From ZC4RG29 sp964521255 (GTDB lineage: Bacteria; Bacteroidota; Bacteroidia; Cytophagales; Cyclobacteriaceae), in the NCBI GenBank assembly GCA_964521255.1, contig CAZFRM010000010.1:105148-169147 (forward strand): DNA of 64,000 bases, in the 5' to 3' direction. Below are positions 8,710-17,713 of this stretch, one piece after another. Both the position numbers and the translations under genes were made by a program. Each line of letters starts with the position of its first letter. Positions within the stretch are counted from its first letter, which is position 1. Under the pieces are notes generated by a model. It did no database searches. It saw only the letters and a program-made list of their open reading frames with translations, and had not been told where the DNA came from.

Positions 8710-9471
8710 TCAAACTCCAGCCACTCTTCTTTTATATTCAGCAAGCGCTTCTTCTAACCGCTGCTTTTCTTTTCCATCGCCGGCAACATTGTGCGATGGA
8801 TGAATGTAAAGTTTAACACCACGATCAGCTAATATTTCGGCAACAGTCGTTACGGTCATCCAAACCGTTGTTACAAAAGCCATTGTAGAAACAGGTCCTA
8901 CTTTATCCTGGTGATTTTTCAAAACAACTGACGCATCTTCAGTGGGTGCACAGGAATCCACAACAAGATCAGCAATTTCAAAAATAGTTTTCCCACTTGA
9001 ATGCCGCGACTTCTTTCCCTTCGCGCCTTCAGCCGATCCGTAAGCAATCACTTTCATGCCTCGTTTTTTTGCTTCGATAGCAACATCAATATTTACATTG
9101 TTGATTCCTGAATGGGAGAAGAGCCACATGGTATCGCGTTTATCGAAATTGTAACCTTTCATAATCTCAATTCCATATCCTTCCACGCGTTCAAGAAATA
9201 CAAATTGATGCACACCCATCTCACCGGTAATGCGTGTAAAGAAAGTTAACGGCAGTTCGATCATAGGATGAAAGCCTACAAAGCCCCCGATACGCGGATA
9301 CATTTCTTCAATAGGAATAGTGGCATGTCCACAACCAAAAGTATGCACCCATCTTCCTGCCTCAATACTATCAGCCATTATCGCTGCTGCCTTTTGGATG
9401 TTATCCATTTGTGTTTCTTCGATCCGGGACATGATTCCTCTTACATTGTTAAGCCATTGTTTTGCGAGCAT
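8710..9471 (-). CDS. SIS-domain phosphosugar isomerase-like protein
   Basis: A 253-residue cytoplasmic protein of the SIS (sugar isomerase) superfamily, UPF0309/SIS_2-like. The phosphosugar-binding loop is seen as VHTFGCGHATIPIEEMYPRIGG near residue 42 and WLFSHSGINNVNIDVAIEAKKRGMKVIAYGS near 115-145. It is the last gene of a six-gene minus-strand operon (from 15966 down) with 10 bp to the MFS gene upstream. Given the ROK kinase and deacetylase in the same operon, it probably handles a phosphorylated amino sugar, perhaps as an isomerase/deaminase or MurQ-like etherase; MurQ sequence signatures are not evident. Family sure, reaction unknown. Confidence 0.85.
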   Translation of the reverse strand: MLAKQWLNNVRGIMSRIEETQMDNIQKAAAIMADSIEAGRWVHTFGCGHATIPIEEMYPRIGGFVGFHPMIELPLTFFTRITGEMGVHQFVFLERVEGYGIEIMKGYNFDKRDTMWLFSHSGINNVNIDVAIEAKKRGMKVIAYGSAEGAKGKKSRHSSGKTIFEIADLVVDSCAPTEDASVVLKNHQDKVGPVSTMAFVTTVWMTVTTVAEILADRGVKLYIHPSHNVAGDGKEKQRLEEALAEYKRRVAGV

Positions 9472-9481
9472 ATAGTTAGTT

Positions 9482-10630
9482 TTAAGATTTGTTTTTCTTT
9501 AAGATGATAAGTGATAAAATCATCATGCCACTCCAAAGTATAAAAGAAACAGTAGTGAGATGTTGTATACCGTATCTATCAACAATTAAACCCATCAGGA
9601 AGTTAATGATCATATTGCCGGATAATGCAATAAAAAGCACAATGCTGAATGCTGTGCCGGAAAGTTCTGAATAGCGATTCCCCACAAGTCCCATCATTAT
9701 AGGGAAGCCGGCGCACAAACCTATCCCTAATGAAATTAATGCTGTAGCTGCCATAGCAAATGATGTTGCAAATTGTAATAGGAGACAGCCTGCCAATAAA
9801 AAGGTGAAACATATAAATAGAATGGTACGGGGCGTACTATTTCGCATAAAGCCTCCGATCACCAGTCTCATAGCAGCCATTCCGGCAACATGCAGTGACA
9901 AAGCGAATAATGCTTTATTACCTGGAATAGAAAGTTCTCTTGACAGGTAAGTGGTTGTCCAATTATTGACTACAGCTTCAAAGCTACTTTGACAAAAGAG
10001 AAAGAAGCCAATGAGAAGAATAAAATCTTCTTTAGCCAAAGCCAAATCTTGTGAAAGGGGAATGCCTTGTGTTTGCTTTGGAGCAGGAAAAGGTGTAGCG
10101 ACAAATAATCCTGCAATGAATAGCGATACATATCCAACCGCAGAAATAATAGTTTCGAACGAAAATTTATTTTCAAGGGCTCCCAAAATAAAAGGCATAC
10201 CCAAAGCTCCGATGGCGTAAAAGATTCCCAGCAAACTCAGATTTGCTCCTTTGTTGGATTGGCTGATGTCGGCTACCACCGCATTGGTTGCTCCGTTTAT
10301 TGCACCACCTCCAAAGCCAAAAAGAAATACACATATTTTCAGAATGCTCATCGATGATGAATAAGCAATACCCTGAAACCCTATGAACATGCAGAGCGAT
10401 GAGATGACGAGGAAAAGTTTATATCCGTACCGGTCTGAGATAGGTCCGAATATCAACGAGCCCGTTAATATTCCAAAAGGAAGAATAGAAAAGAGTGTTC
10501 CGGCAGAAATTGCATCAAGACTAAATTTTTGCTGCAGATCTTGTGCTAGAGAACCAAGTGTGATTACACTAATTCCAAAAAGCAACATTCCTGCACACGC
10601 TGAAATGAATACCAGTTTATTTTTTTTCAT
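9482..10630 (-). CDS. MFS sugar transporter
   Basis: A 382-residue inner-membrane protein with about 12 hydrophobic segments and the MFS loop motif GPISDRYGYKLFLVIS between helices 2 and 3, with GLIVDRYGIQHL at the matching place in the second half. It resembles FucP/NagP-type symporters of Bacteroidota. It lies 5 bp downstream of the ROK kinase and 10 bp upstream of the SIS gene, so it most likely imports the sugar released by the operon's DUF4838 enzyme for phosphorylation by the kinase. The substrate, probably an N-acetylhexosamine or its disaccharide, is inferred from context. Confidence 0.88.
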   Translation of the reverse strand: MKKNKLVFISACAGMLLFGISVITLGSLAQDLQQKFSLDAISAGTLFSILPFGILTGSLIFGPISDRYGYKLFLVISSLCMFIGFQGIAYSSSMSILKICVFLFGFGGGAINGATNAVVADISQSNKGANLSLLGIFYAIGALGMPFILGALENKFSFETIISAVGYVSLFIAGLFVATPFPAPKQTQGIPLSQDLALAKEDFILLIGFFLFCQSSFEAVVNNWTTTYLSRELSIPGNKALFALSLHVAGMAAMRLVIGGFMRNSTPRTILFICFTFLLAGCLLLQFATSFAMAATALISLGIGLCAGFPIMMGLVGNRYSELSGTAFSIVLFIALSGNMIINFLMGLIVDRYGIQHLTTVSFILWSGMMILSLIILKKNKS

Positions 10631-10635
10631 TCGTA

Positions 10636-11583
10636 TTATTCCTGATTCATATTTTTCATGGCAAGAAATGCTGCGCCATACACTGCGGCATCGGAGAGTA
10701 ATGCGGAAGGTTCAAAGCTGACTTGTGTAATGCTGATCGGTTGGGCCCATTTTTTTGCTTCCTTCTTTATTGCTGAAATAAATTTTACACCAGGGCCAAA
10801 AACTCCACCACCAAAAATAATTTTTTCGGGATTGAAGATGCTGACAAGGTTGGCAGTTGCCATTCCCCAAAATTCAACGCACTGCTTAATTACATTTATG
10901 GCCAGCGTATCATCCTTTTCATATGCATGGAATACATCACGGGCCGTGAGTTTTTCCCGGTCAGAATTTTTAAGTATCCCATCATACGTGGGGTTTGCTT
11001 CCAGGGTCTCACGTGCGAGACGTACAATGCCTTCTCCGGAACAGTAATATTCGAAGCATCCGTAAGTATCAAATTTTTTCTGATAGGGTTTCTCAAGTGC
11101 CATCCAGCCTACAGCCCCTGCGATATCTGCAGAGCCGCGAAGAATTTCTCCATTTACCAGTATGCCCGCGCCTATCCCAGTTCCTACTGCAAGAAAAATG
11201 GCATCTTTACATTCCTGCGCATTACCTTGCCATAACTCACCAAGAATTGAACAAGCGCGATCACTGTCCATGCTTACAGGAATAATTCCGGCGGTATTTT
11301 TTATTTCCTCTAACAGGGGATAGTCGTCCCAGCCGGGAATGTTTGGGGCCCAAACGGTGCCGGTATGCCTGTGACTTATTCCGGGAACGGAAACGCCAAT
11401 TGATTTAAGTTCAGTACCTTCATTCTGAAGATGTTTTTTTATTTCACCTGTAATTAGTTTCCCTACTTCATGACCTTTCCTGTGATTCAAATGCGTGACG
11501 TCATTTGATCTGATCTCACCGAGCTCAGAGAAAAGAGCACTCGATAATTTTGTACCCCCAAGATCGATTCCTAAAATTGACAT
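10636..11583 (-). CDS. ROK family sugar kinase
   Basis: A 315-residue cytoplasmic kinase. ATP-phosphate loop GIDLGGTKLSSALF (residues 4-17), substrate loop VSVPGISHRHTGTVWAPNIPGW, second phosphate/adenosine loops LAVGTGIGAGILVNGEILRGS and FGGGVFGPG. The ROK zinc region is unusual: the normal CxCGxxGCxE cluster is reduced to YGCFEYYCSGEGI, keeping GC-x-E and SG but losing the upstream Cys pair. There is no DNA-binding domain, so it is a kinase and not a NagC-type repressor. Context (deacetylase, NagX-like protein, SIS) suggests N-acetylglucosamine, N-acetylmannosamine or glucose as substrate. Confidence 0.9.
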   Translation of the reverse strand: MSILGIDLGGTKLSSALFSELGEIRSNDVTHLNHRKGHEVGKLITGEIKKHLQNEGTELKSIGVSVPGISHRHTGTVWAPNIPGWDDYPLLEEIKNTAGIIPVSMDSDRACSILGELWQGNAQECKDAIFLAVGTGIGAGILVNGEILRGSADIAGAVGWMALEKPYQKKFDTYGCFEYYCSGEGIVRLARETLEANPTYDGILKNSDREKLTARDVFHAYEKDDTLAINVIKQCVEFWGMATANLVSIFNPEKIIFGGGVFGPGVKFISAIKKEAKKWAQPISITQVSFEPSALLSDAAVYGAAFLAMKNMNQE

Positions 11584-11614
11584 GGTTCAATTTATTGGTT
11601 AGTAGTTGAAAGAA

Positions 11615-12382
11615 TTATTTAAGGAGTTTGTCAACTCTTACAAACACGTACTTCTTGTTTCTTAATTCATTAATAAGCTGATCCAATTTATTATAAAATT
11701 TATCATTTCGGCGTGGATCTGTTCCAATATGAATCAGTAAGATAAAACCATTCAATCCGGTTGGATCATTTGCCTCATAATCTACTATTGATTGATAAAT
11801 TTTATCAGATGCTAAATATCGATTGCCCATTTCCGGATAGGTGTAATCCGCTGTTGATCGTGTTCCTGGTGTGAAGTTAATAAGTTGAAGATACATTTCT
11901 TTTGTCCATGTCGCTACGGTTGAATTATACCATTCAAAAGGTGGAAGAAATAAAGGTGCATCCGACTTTTTAATCCCGAACTTTGTCATTCGCTTATAGT
12001 TGTCTTGCAGATCTTGCATAAACTCTTCTTTTGTTACGAGAAGACTATCGCGTTTATTCCAATCTGCATAGAGAAGATGTTTATCTGAATGTGCGCCCAG
12101 GTAGTGACCATCCTGTTTTAGATCTTTAATCAAAGATTCAAATTTGGGATTGAGGTAAAAGTCACCCGTTAAAAAGAATCCTGCATGAACAGCGTTTCTC
12201 TTTAGAATATCTATAATAACATTACTTCCGTCGGCAAACTCATGGCCGGTAAATACGAGGGCTATTTCTTTCTTGTTTATATCGCCGCGAATAATTGCTC
12301 CATGATCATCGATAATAATATTTTTATTTGATGTCTGGCAAGCTGGTAACAACATGATGACAAAGGAGCAGAATAACTTCAT
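11615..12382 (-). CDS. Polysaccharide deacetylase-family lipoprotein
   Basis: About 255 residues. I chose ATG 12382 because it starts a lipoprotein signal (MKLFCSFVIMLLPACQ) and avoids overlapping the upstream gene, whose stop ends at 12385. A NodB-like fold is indicated by HYLGAHSDKHLLY (the zinc HSxxH motif), FFLTGDFYLNP and PLFLPPFEWYNS. The canonical TFDDG motif is replaced by FTGHEFADG, a variant seen in a Bacteroidota subgroup. It probably removes acetyl groups from an oligosaccharide in the periplasm or at the outer membrane. Fourth gene from the end of the operon, between the NagX-like gene and the kinase. Confidence 0.85.
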   Translation of the reverse strand: MKLFCSFVIMLLPACQTSNKNIIIDDHGAIIRGDINKKEIALVFTGHEFADGSNVIIDILKRNAVHAGFFLTGDFYLNPKFESLIKDLKQDGHYLGAHSDKHLLYADWNKRDSLLVTKEEFMQDLQDNYKRMTKFGIKKSDAPLFLPPFEWYNSTVATWTKEMYLQLINFTPGTRSTADYTYPEMGNRYLASDKIYQSIVDYEANDPTGLNGFILLIHIGTDPRRNDKFYNKLDQLINELRNKKYVFVRVDKLLK

Positions 12383-12384
12383 GA

Positions 12385-13620
12385 TTATAATTTCAATCGC
12401 ACACCTCGTTTGCTTAATAGTCCTGTTATAACAACACACAACAGAGCAAACAATAATGATTTGATTAATCCGATTCCTCCGGTTAATATTATGTCAGGCA
12501 AATGAATTCCCAATACAGAAGTTGTCGCGTAAGCAAAGTAAGGTATGAGGTAACAAAGTAATGTATCTGTACCGGCAGGCCGTATGAATGAAAACCATTC
12601 TGCTTTTCCCCATACATCAGCGATCCAGTAAATAGTCAGGAATGCAAGAATAGTAAACGCGCTGCAGAGGAACAGCCATGCAGGTGTGGCGCCAAGTTTT
12701 GCTAATCCCCAATAGGGACGGGTAACAACAGACAGAACAATTAACAAAACGGAAATAGATATGAAAGCAATGGTGAGGCCTTTATTATCTTTTTTATCTC
12801 TGAAATATTGGAAGATCATTGCTATTACAACTCCACCCATTGTAAGGCCAGCCAAAGTTCCTCCAAGAATTGCATTTGGAATGAAGGAAAGAAAAGGAGG
12901 AACAAGACCTGCGTGTGACAGCATACTTAAGCAGGCAAAGAAAATCCAACTACCAAGAATTACATAGAAATTCTTATTCGCAAAAACAGTAATCAAACCG
13001 CTGGCAAGATATGCCCAACCAATTAATCCTAATATTCCCCACCACTGAGGAGAAAACCGGTATCCCTCTTCGCCACCACGATAGACAATAGCAAATACCA
13101 CTAACGTGACAATGCCGATACCTTTAGCGGCGTACACTAAATTTTTGTTGGCTGATTTTGGATAACTGTTCCAGATGAGAATAAAGCACAGGCATGAAAC
13201 CGGATACCAGATGTACTTCGCCATGCCCGTTGCTTCTGCGTTAAAGGTTTCTCCATTGACAAGAAATACGCCCATAACAAGCAAAGCGATTGTTCTTATG
13301 AGAACATGCTTAACCAGTTGCCATTTTGTATCTCCTTTTTTTCTTCGTGCATCGATAGCATAGGGAAGGGAAAGTCCTACAATAAAAAGGAAAGCTGGAA
13401 ATACAACATCGGCAAGTCCTATTCCATCCACACCGCGTTCAACATGTTCAAGCCATGCCGGTATGTTAGTCAACGACCACAGATCATTCACAAATATCAT
13501 TAAGATCATAGTGAGCGCTCTGAGAATGTCAATGGATGCAACGCGCTGTGCTTTAATGATGTTAATCGCTTCGATTGTTTTTTCTAGAAGTGGTGAAGCC
13601 ACCGTTGAGTTTTCTTTCAT
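12385..13620 (-). CDS. nagX: DUF5009 / NagX-like membrane acyltransferase
   Basis: A 411-residue inner-membrane protein with about 10-11 helices, of the COG4299 group related to human heparan-alpha-glucosaminide N-acetyltransferase (HGSNAT). Family features near the N-terminus: RVASIDILRALTMILMIFVNDLWSLTNIPAWLEH and GLADVVFPAFLFIVGLSLPYAI. NagX proteins accompany N-acetylglucosamine genes in many bacteria; the proposed role is acetylating glucosamine-containing sugars across the membrane, though this is not proven in general. It lies 15 bp after the DUF4838 gene and 2 bp before the deacetylase, so an acetyl cycle (one enzyme adding, one removing) is imaginable. Family sure. Confidence 0.88.
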   Translation of the reverse strand: MKENSTVASPLLEKTIEAINIIKAQRVASIDILRALTMILMIFVNDLWSLTNIPAWLEHVERGVDGIGLADVVFPAFLFIVGLSLPYAIDARRKKGDTKWQLVKHVLIRTIALLVMGVFLVNGETFNAEATGMAKYIWYPVSCLCFILIWNSYPKSANKNLVYAAKGIGIVTLVVFAIVYRGGEEGYRFSPQWWGILGLIGWAYLASGLITVFANKNFYVILGSWIFFACLSMLSHAGLVPPFLSFIPNAILGGTLAGLTMGGVVIAMIFQYFRDKKDNKGLTIAFISISVLLIVLSVVTRPYWGLAKLGATPAWLFLCSAFTILAFLTIYWIADVWGKAEWFSFIRPAGTDTLLCYLIPYFAYATTSVLGIHLPDIILTGGIGLIKSLLFALLCVVITGLLSKRGVRLKL

Positions 13621-13635
13621 ATTTTATAAAATAAT

Positions 13636-15966
13636 TTATTCGACAACAATTTCATCCACCAACATATAAGCAGGTCTTCCGGCGCCGGGATGCCAGCCGG
13701 GTGTATTCCCAATGGTGTGAGCAACTACTTTCACATACCGTGCATTGCGTGGTGTAAATTCAGTAATAAAGTCGCGTTGTTGTCCCCCGTACTGATCAAT
13801 GGGTAAAGTATTATCAACAGAACCGGCCAATTCATAATTTTGACCATCCTGTGAAGTATAGTATTCCACTTTTGTGGGGAATAAACGAAGCCAGAAACCA
13901 TATTGATAGTATGCAGACTCAATCCGACGAATTTCCATTATTGCTTCAAGGTCAATAACTGCCTCAAGGTTTTTGCCCTGAAAGGTAAACCAATTGTACG
14001 CGTAGTCATGACTTCCGCGTATACCATCTGTTAGCATGGATTTTGATTCCGGTGACAAGTCTTTTTCTTCCGGACTAATAAACGTAACCTTTTTGCCGAA
14101 GGCTAAATGTTCATTCATTCCCTGTGAAAAGAGACGATACATGGCAGCGCGATATTCATCAGGTGAGGTACTCCATTCTTTTACTTGCGTAACACCTTGC
14201 CGGATGCATAAATCTGTGAATGGATCAATCTTCGATCGTATTGCTGTTCGAACTTCCCATTTGCCATTAATCTTTGTAAATATTCCACGCTCTCCTGTAA
14301 AGTTTTTCTTCGCCTGTTCCAAAATGGCAAACTCCAATGGAAGGCGGGCAATTCTCACTCGCTCCAGTAGTTCGGGTGATGTTGAAACAGATTTTTCAGC
14401 TTCATTAAATAGTACTTCGTATCGTTCGATGAGGGCAGGAGTGAGGTAGCTTGTTGATGCTTCATTGGGACTACCAAAAATTCTTAGCGGTTGTTCCGAT
14501 GCAAGCAAAGCCTCTCGCATTTCATCAATGTATTGACGAATAGGTTTTGATGCAGACCCGTAGTAGCCTCGGAGAAAATCGTTCATCAATGTATCAACGT
14601 TCTCATTCGGATTCCATAGAAGTTTTGAAATGAGATAAGCTCGTAATTCTGCGAACTCTCCACCTACTTCACGATTACCTTGCTCAAACATGGCATTGAC
14701 GCCATGTGCCGCAAAGAATTGAAGGTTGGGTTGAAGTACGTGAAGGTTCGGAAAAGGACTTATGAGATTTGGAAATTGAATAACATAATCCCAAACGATA
14801 ATGTCTTTTGAAATTTTTCCCCAGTCCTCAACATCACGCACGAAATCAGCACTCGCCGTATCTTCTGTCAGAGCTTTGTGACGATAGGCCTCAATGCTAC
14901 AGAGCATAATATTAACATTGTCAGCAGGTCGTAATATTTTGGGTGCATGCCTTCCATATTCATAAGCCAATGTGGAAATCATCTTATCAGGGAACTGTAT
15001 AGCCACCTGGTTAACAAAGTTTATGATTGACCCGGAAGGCGATCCTTCACGATCATCAATTGCTTTGCATTTATCACAGGTGCAATAATCTTTGTTGTCA
15101 TTCTGGCTAACGGACCAATATGTGGCGCCTGGATTTTGAGCAATCTTTTTTCTTAAGTTTTGAATTGTAATTTCAAGAACGTCCGGATTGGAAAGACAAA
15201 GTTGTGTTGGAATTCGCTGCCCCTTCACCATGGCAAAATATTCCGGATGTTCCGTGTAGTAGATATCTGGTGGAACAAGTTCATTGAATGTATGTACCCA
15301 CATGCCCCAATCAGGCCTGCCACCATCTTTATCATGATCAAGTTTATGCCAGTCGGTATACTCTGTATCCCATGTTACCTTGTAATGCGTGTCCCTGAAA
15401 CCAATCACCGGTACTTGCATGTCATTGATCGTTCCGAGTGCAATTCTTTCTTGTTGAGGAATAACCTTGACCTTCGGACTGTACATTCGACACCCAAGAT
15501 ATTTTTCCAGGAAAGTGTACACGCCATAAAGAGTACCTTTCTCATTTCCGCCTGCAATGATCAATCGCATGCTGTCAGTGCGAATGATAAATCCATCTGA
15601 CTTTAAAGAATTGAGATTAATGCCAAGGCTCAGCTCATCAAGCCGTTCATTTTGTCCAAGCAGAATTTCATAACGACTTCGGTGTACATTAGCCTTGATG
15701 ATAGGTAAAGGTGTTCCTGCTATTTGCAAAAGGTAATTCTGAAGAACCTGCGCAGCCCGCTCTTCATATTCTGTTGCAGCGGATGGAAGTACAATGCTGT
15801 ACCGGCTTGTTCCATCTTGTGTTAGAACAATTCCTGTTTCAGCAATATCTTTTTCTTTCTTTTTTTTCTTCTTCTGGGCTAATACAGGCGTAGCCAGCGA
15901 CCAAAAGGTAAGCGCTAAAGTAATTATCCAGCAAGCGGAGTGTGTAAATATTTTCAGGTTAGGCAT
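13636..15966 (-). CDS. DUF4838 glycosidase-like protein with C-terminal F5/8C-type domain
   Basis: A 776-residue exported protein and first gene of the operon. A signal peptide (residues 1-30, ending VLAQ) precedes a lysine-rich linker, then an alpha-glucuronidase N-domain-like part (YEERAAQVLQNYLLQIAGTPLPI, GTLYGVYTFLEKYLGCRMYSP, residues 65-170). The DUF4838 barrel follows, with WSVSQNDNKDYCTCDKCKAID near 295-315. The C-terminus (about 620-776) looks like a discoidin/F5/8C carbohydrate-binding module (GIRGSHDYAYNWFTFQGKNLEAVIDL, YVKVVAHTIGNTPGWHPGAGRPAYMLVDEI). DUF4838 belongs to a GH20-like fold group, so beta-hexosaminidase-like activity is plausible but inferred. Confidence 0.85.
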   Translation of the reverse strand: MPNLKIFTHSACWIITLALTFWSLATPVLAQKKKKKKEKDIAETGIVLTQDGTSRYSIVLPSAATEYEERAAQVLQNYLLQIAGTPLPIIKANVHRSRYEILLGQNERLDELSLGINLNSLKSDGFIIRTDSMRLIIAGGNEKGTLYGVYTFLEKYLGCRMYSPKVKVIPQQERIALGTINDMQVPVIGFRDTHYKVTWDTEYTDWHKLDHDKDGGRPDWGMWVHTFNELVPPDIYYTEHPEYFAMVKGQRIPTQLCLSNPDVLEITIQNLRKKIAQNPGATYWSVSQNDNKDYCTCDKCKAIDDREGSPSGSIINFVNQVAIQFPDKMISTLAYEYGRHAPKILRPADNVNIMLCSIEAYRHKALTEDTASADFVRDVEDWGKISKDIIVWDYVIQFPNLISPFPNLHVLQPNLQFFAAHGVNAMFEQGNREVGGEFAELRAYLISKLLWNPNENVDTLMNDFLRGYYGSASKPIRQYIDEMREALLASEQPLRIFGSPNEASTSYLTPALIERYEVLFNEAEKSVSTSPELLERVRIARLPLEFAILEQAKKNFTGERGIFTKINGKWEVRTAIRSKIDPFTDLCIRQGVTQVKEWSTSPDEYRAAMYRLFSQGMNEHLAFGKKVTFISPEEKDLSPESKSMLTDGIRGSHDYAYNWFTFQGKNLEAVIDLEAIMEIRRIESAYYQYGFWLRLFPTKVEYYTSQDGQNYELAGSVDNTLPIDQYGGQQRDFITEFTPRNARYVKVVAHTIGNTPGWHPGAGRPAYMLVDEIVVE

Positions 15967-16196
15967 TTCAGCAATTTATTACAAGCGATGTTGTTGATTG
16001 TTCCAAACAAATACAATACAATTTACATAGTATATCATTCAAAGCTTGTTAAAGGTTAATGTGTGAATTGCACATAGCAACATCATGGTCACGATGCATT
16101 TTAGCTGAATTTCATTTGAACTTTGCTGTAACTTTCAGAACAAGCCTGGGTATTACATTCAGGTTTTTTAAAGTTGAAAGGTTGACTGGAAAAGAT

Positions 16197-16269
16197 TTGA
16201 CTACCGGTTTTGACGACTCAATACATTTGTCAATTCTCATTGGATTCGTTAAGTGCGACCGGTAGTCAA
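16197..16269. repeat. Inverted repeat with 49-nt spacer
   Basis: TTGACTACCGGT at 16197-16208 is matched exactly by its reverse complement ACCGGTAGTCAA at 16258-16269. The remainder of the non-coding stretch 15967-16365 (about 400 bp, AT-rich) shows no gene I can support; it should contain the promoter of the minus-strand operon starting at 15966. The repeat could be a regulatory RNA stem or a paired operator. Confidence 0.5.
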
Positions 16270-16365
16270 TTTCTGGTCATTGTTATTGTAGTAAAAGTTT
16301 ATGCAGGTTCTTTCAATGGGCCTTTCCTGCATTTGATTTATACGATTCCTGGCTTATCTTGCAGC

Positions 16366-16746
16366 GTGGCAAGAAAATCTCTGGTTTGTATTATTCTCTT
16401 CAGCATGGTTTTGCATTGTGCAAGCCGCCTGGAAATACTTTCCTACCTGTATCAGCAGCGCCATGCGATTGCCTACTCCATCGGACTTATTGAAGAAATT
16501 CCTATAGCAACGTGTAGCAGTGATCATGATTTTGGTCGCGGATTAACATTCGTACACAATGATCATCATAGCAGTCTTCCTGCCTCAGTTTTTACAGCAC
16601 AAGAAATTAATCTTTTTCTTTCATGGCCGGACGTCAGCTTTTCTCCTGAGTTTTACCAGCTTTCCATAAATCAGTTTTTATTTGTTGACGCTCAAAATTA
16701 TCTGTCACCACACTTCTCTATTTTTCACCCTCCTGCTTTGGCATAA
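16366..16746 (+). CDS. Putative small exported protein upstream of MbnP
   Basis: The frame is open from 16210, but I propose a start at GTG 16366 (or ATG 16405), which gives a hydrophobic N-terminus (ARKSLVCIILFSMVLHCASRLEI) followed by YLYQQRHAIAYSIGLIEEIPIATCSS. From memory, many Bacteroidota have similar roughly 130-residue proteins with this type of block just upstream of MbnP-like or metal-related genes. Cys are present in the signal region and at TCSS. It ends 77 bp before the MbnP lipoprotein. No Shine-Dalgarno is visible, which is usual in this phylum. Function unknown; moderate confidence that it is translated. Confidence 0.5.
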   Translation: MARKSLVCIILFSMVLHCASRLEILSYLYQQRHAIAYSIGLIEEIPIATCSSDHDFGRGLTFVHNDHHSSLPASVFTAQEINLFLSWPDVSFSPEFYQLSINQFLFVDAQNYLSPHFSIFHPPALA

Positions 16747-16823
16747 TAGTTTTTCTCTCAGGACGTACAGTTTGTTGTATGTTCAATTTTCATGTTCTAA
16801 ATGATGCATTTACTAAAACTATT

Positions 16824-17624
16824 ATGAAGAAACTATATTCTCTTTTCTTACTGGCATTATTTGCTGCAACAATTATTTCCTGTGATGATGATGATGATGA
16901 AGGTGGCCAGACCGGTGACATCGAAATTAAATTTGATAACGTGGTGGGCGAAGATGACCTTGAGTTGAACACAAGTGACCAGCCCTATACAAACGCGGCG
17001 GGTGAGTCTTATAAAGTTACCATGTTACGTTACTACATCAGCAATATTAAGTTAAAGACAAGTGATGGCAAAACTTACACTGACGAAGTAACCCCCGACG
17101 GTTCCAGGGGATATTATCTCATTGATGAATCGGAAGTTGGATCGCATCGTGTAACGCTTGAAAAAGTTCCTGCCGGAGATTATTCTGAAATCACGTTTAC
17201 TATTGGTGTGGATGCTAACCAGGTTACGGAAGGAGCACAGCTGGGAGCACTTGATCCTGCTAAGGGAATGTTTTGGGATTGGAATTCCGGGTATATATTT
17301 ATGATGTTTGAAGGCGAATCGGAAGATTCATCAGATCCTTACAAGGCAATTCTTTACCACGTGGGCGGATACAAAAGTGACGCGGCAGTTCCGGGTCTTG
17401 CCAATAATATCAGAACGAAAACGCTTTCGACCGGACACGAACCCGCTATGGTTCGCAGCAATAAGACACCGAAGGTTCACGTAATAATTGATGTGAATAA
17501 ATTCTTTGACTCACCCAACGAAATAAGTTTTGCGGAAACACCCGTTCAATATTCTCCTGCAGATAACACAAAAGTAGCTGACAATTATGTAAACGCGTTT
17601 GTAGTAGATCATGTACACAACTAG
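16824..17624 (+). CDS. MbnP-family lipoprotein
   Basis: About 266 residues. The start is ATG 16824, which begins a lipoprotein signal MKKLYSLFLLALFAATIISC followed at once by DDDDDEGG. The domain matches the MbnP family (named for partners of methanobactin MbnH, copper related): IEIKFDNVVGEDDLELN, YTNAAGESYKVTMLRYYISNIKL and GVDANQVTEGAQLGALDPAKGMFWDWNSGYIFMMFEG. It is probably lipid-anchored and periplasmic or surface exposed. The usual partner, an MbnH/MauG-type di-haem peroxidase, is not in the window. It is followed by a terminator-like hairpin and a CDVCGC barrel gene. Confidence 0.85.
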   Translation: MKKLYSLFLLALFAATIISCDDDDDEGGQTGDIEIKFDNVVGEDDLELNTSDQPYTNAAGESYKVTMLRYYISNIKLKTSDGKTYTDEVTPDGSRGYYLIDESEVGSHRVTLEKVPAGDYSEITFTIGVDANQVTEGAQLGALDPAKGMFWDWNSGYIFMMFEGESEDSSDPYKAILYHVGGYKSDAAVPGLANNIRTKTLSTGHEPAMVRSNKTPKVHVIIDVNKFFDSPNEISFAETPVQYSPADNTKVADNYVNAFVVDHVHN

Positions 17625-17628
17625 AGAG

Positions 17629-17660
17629 AGACTTCCTGAACTTTTTGGTTTGGGAAGTCT
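17629..17660 (+). terminator. Rho-independent terminator-like hairpin
   Basis: AGACTTCC (17629-17636) pairs with GGAAGTCT (17653-17660), followed by TTTATTTGTT. It lies 5 bp after the MbnP gene, inside the spacer to the barrel gene. Confidence 0.65.
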
Positions 17661-17713
17661 TTTATTTGTTATTCACTTTTTTCAATGATGAAGGATTTGC
17701 TGATCATTTAAAT

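Noticed and set aside
10658..11285. Long plus-strand frames opposite the ROK kinase
   Set aside because: They are antisense shadows of a clear kinase gene with no family pattern of their own.
16059..16265. 68-codon frame in the long non-coding stretch
   Set aside because: No recognisable pattern and it overlaps the inverted repeat; regarded as chance.
16210..16365. Upstream half of the long frame ending at 16746
   Set aside because: It runs through the inverted repeat at 16197-16269 and has no protein-like pattern; the exported-protein part starts near 16366.
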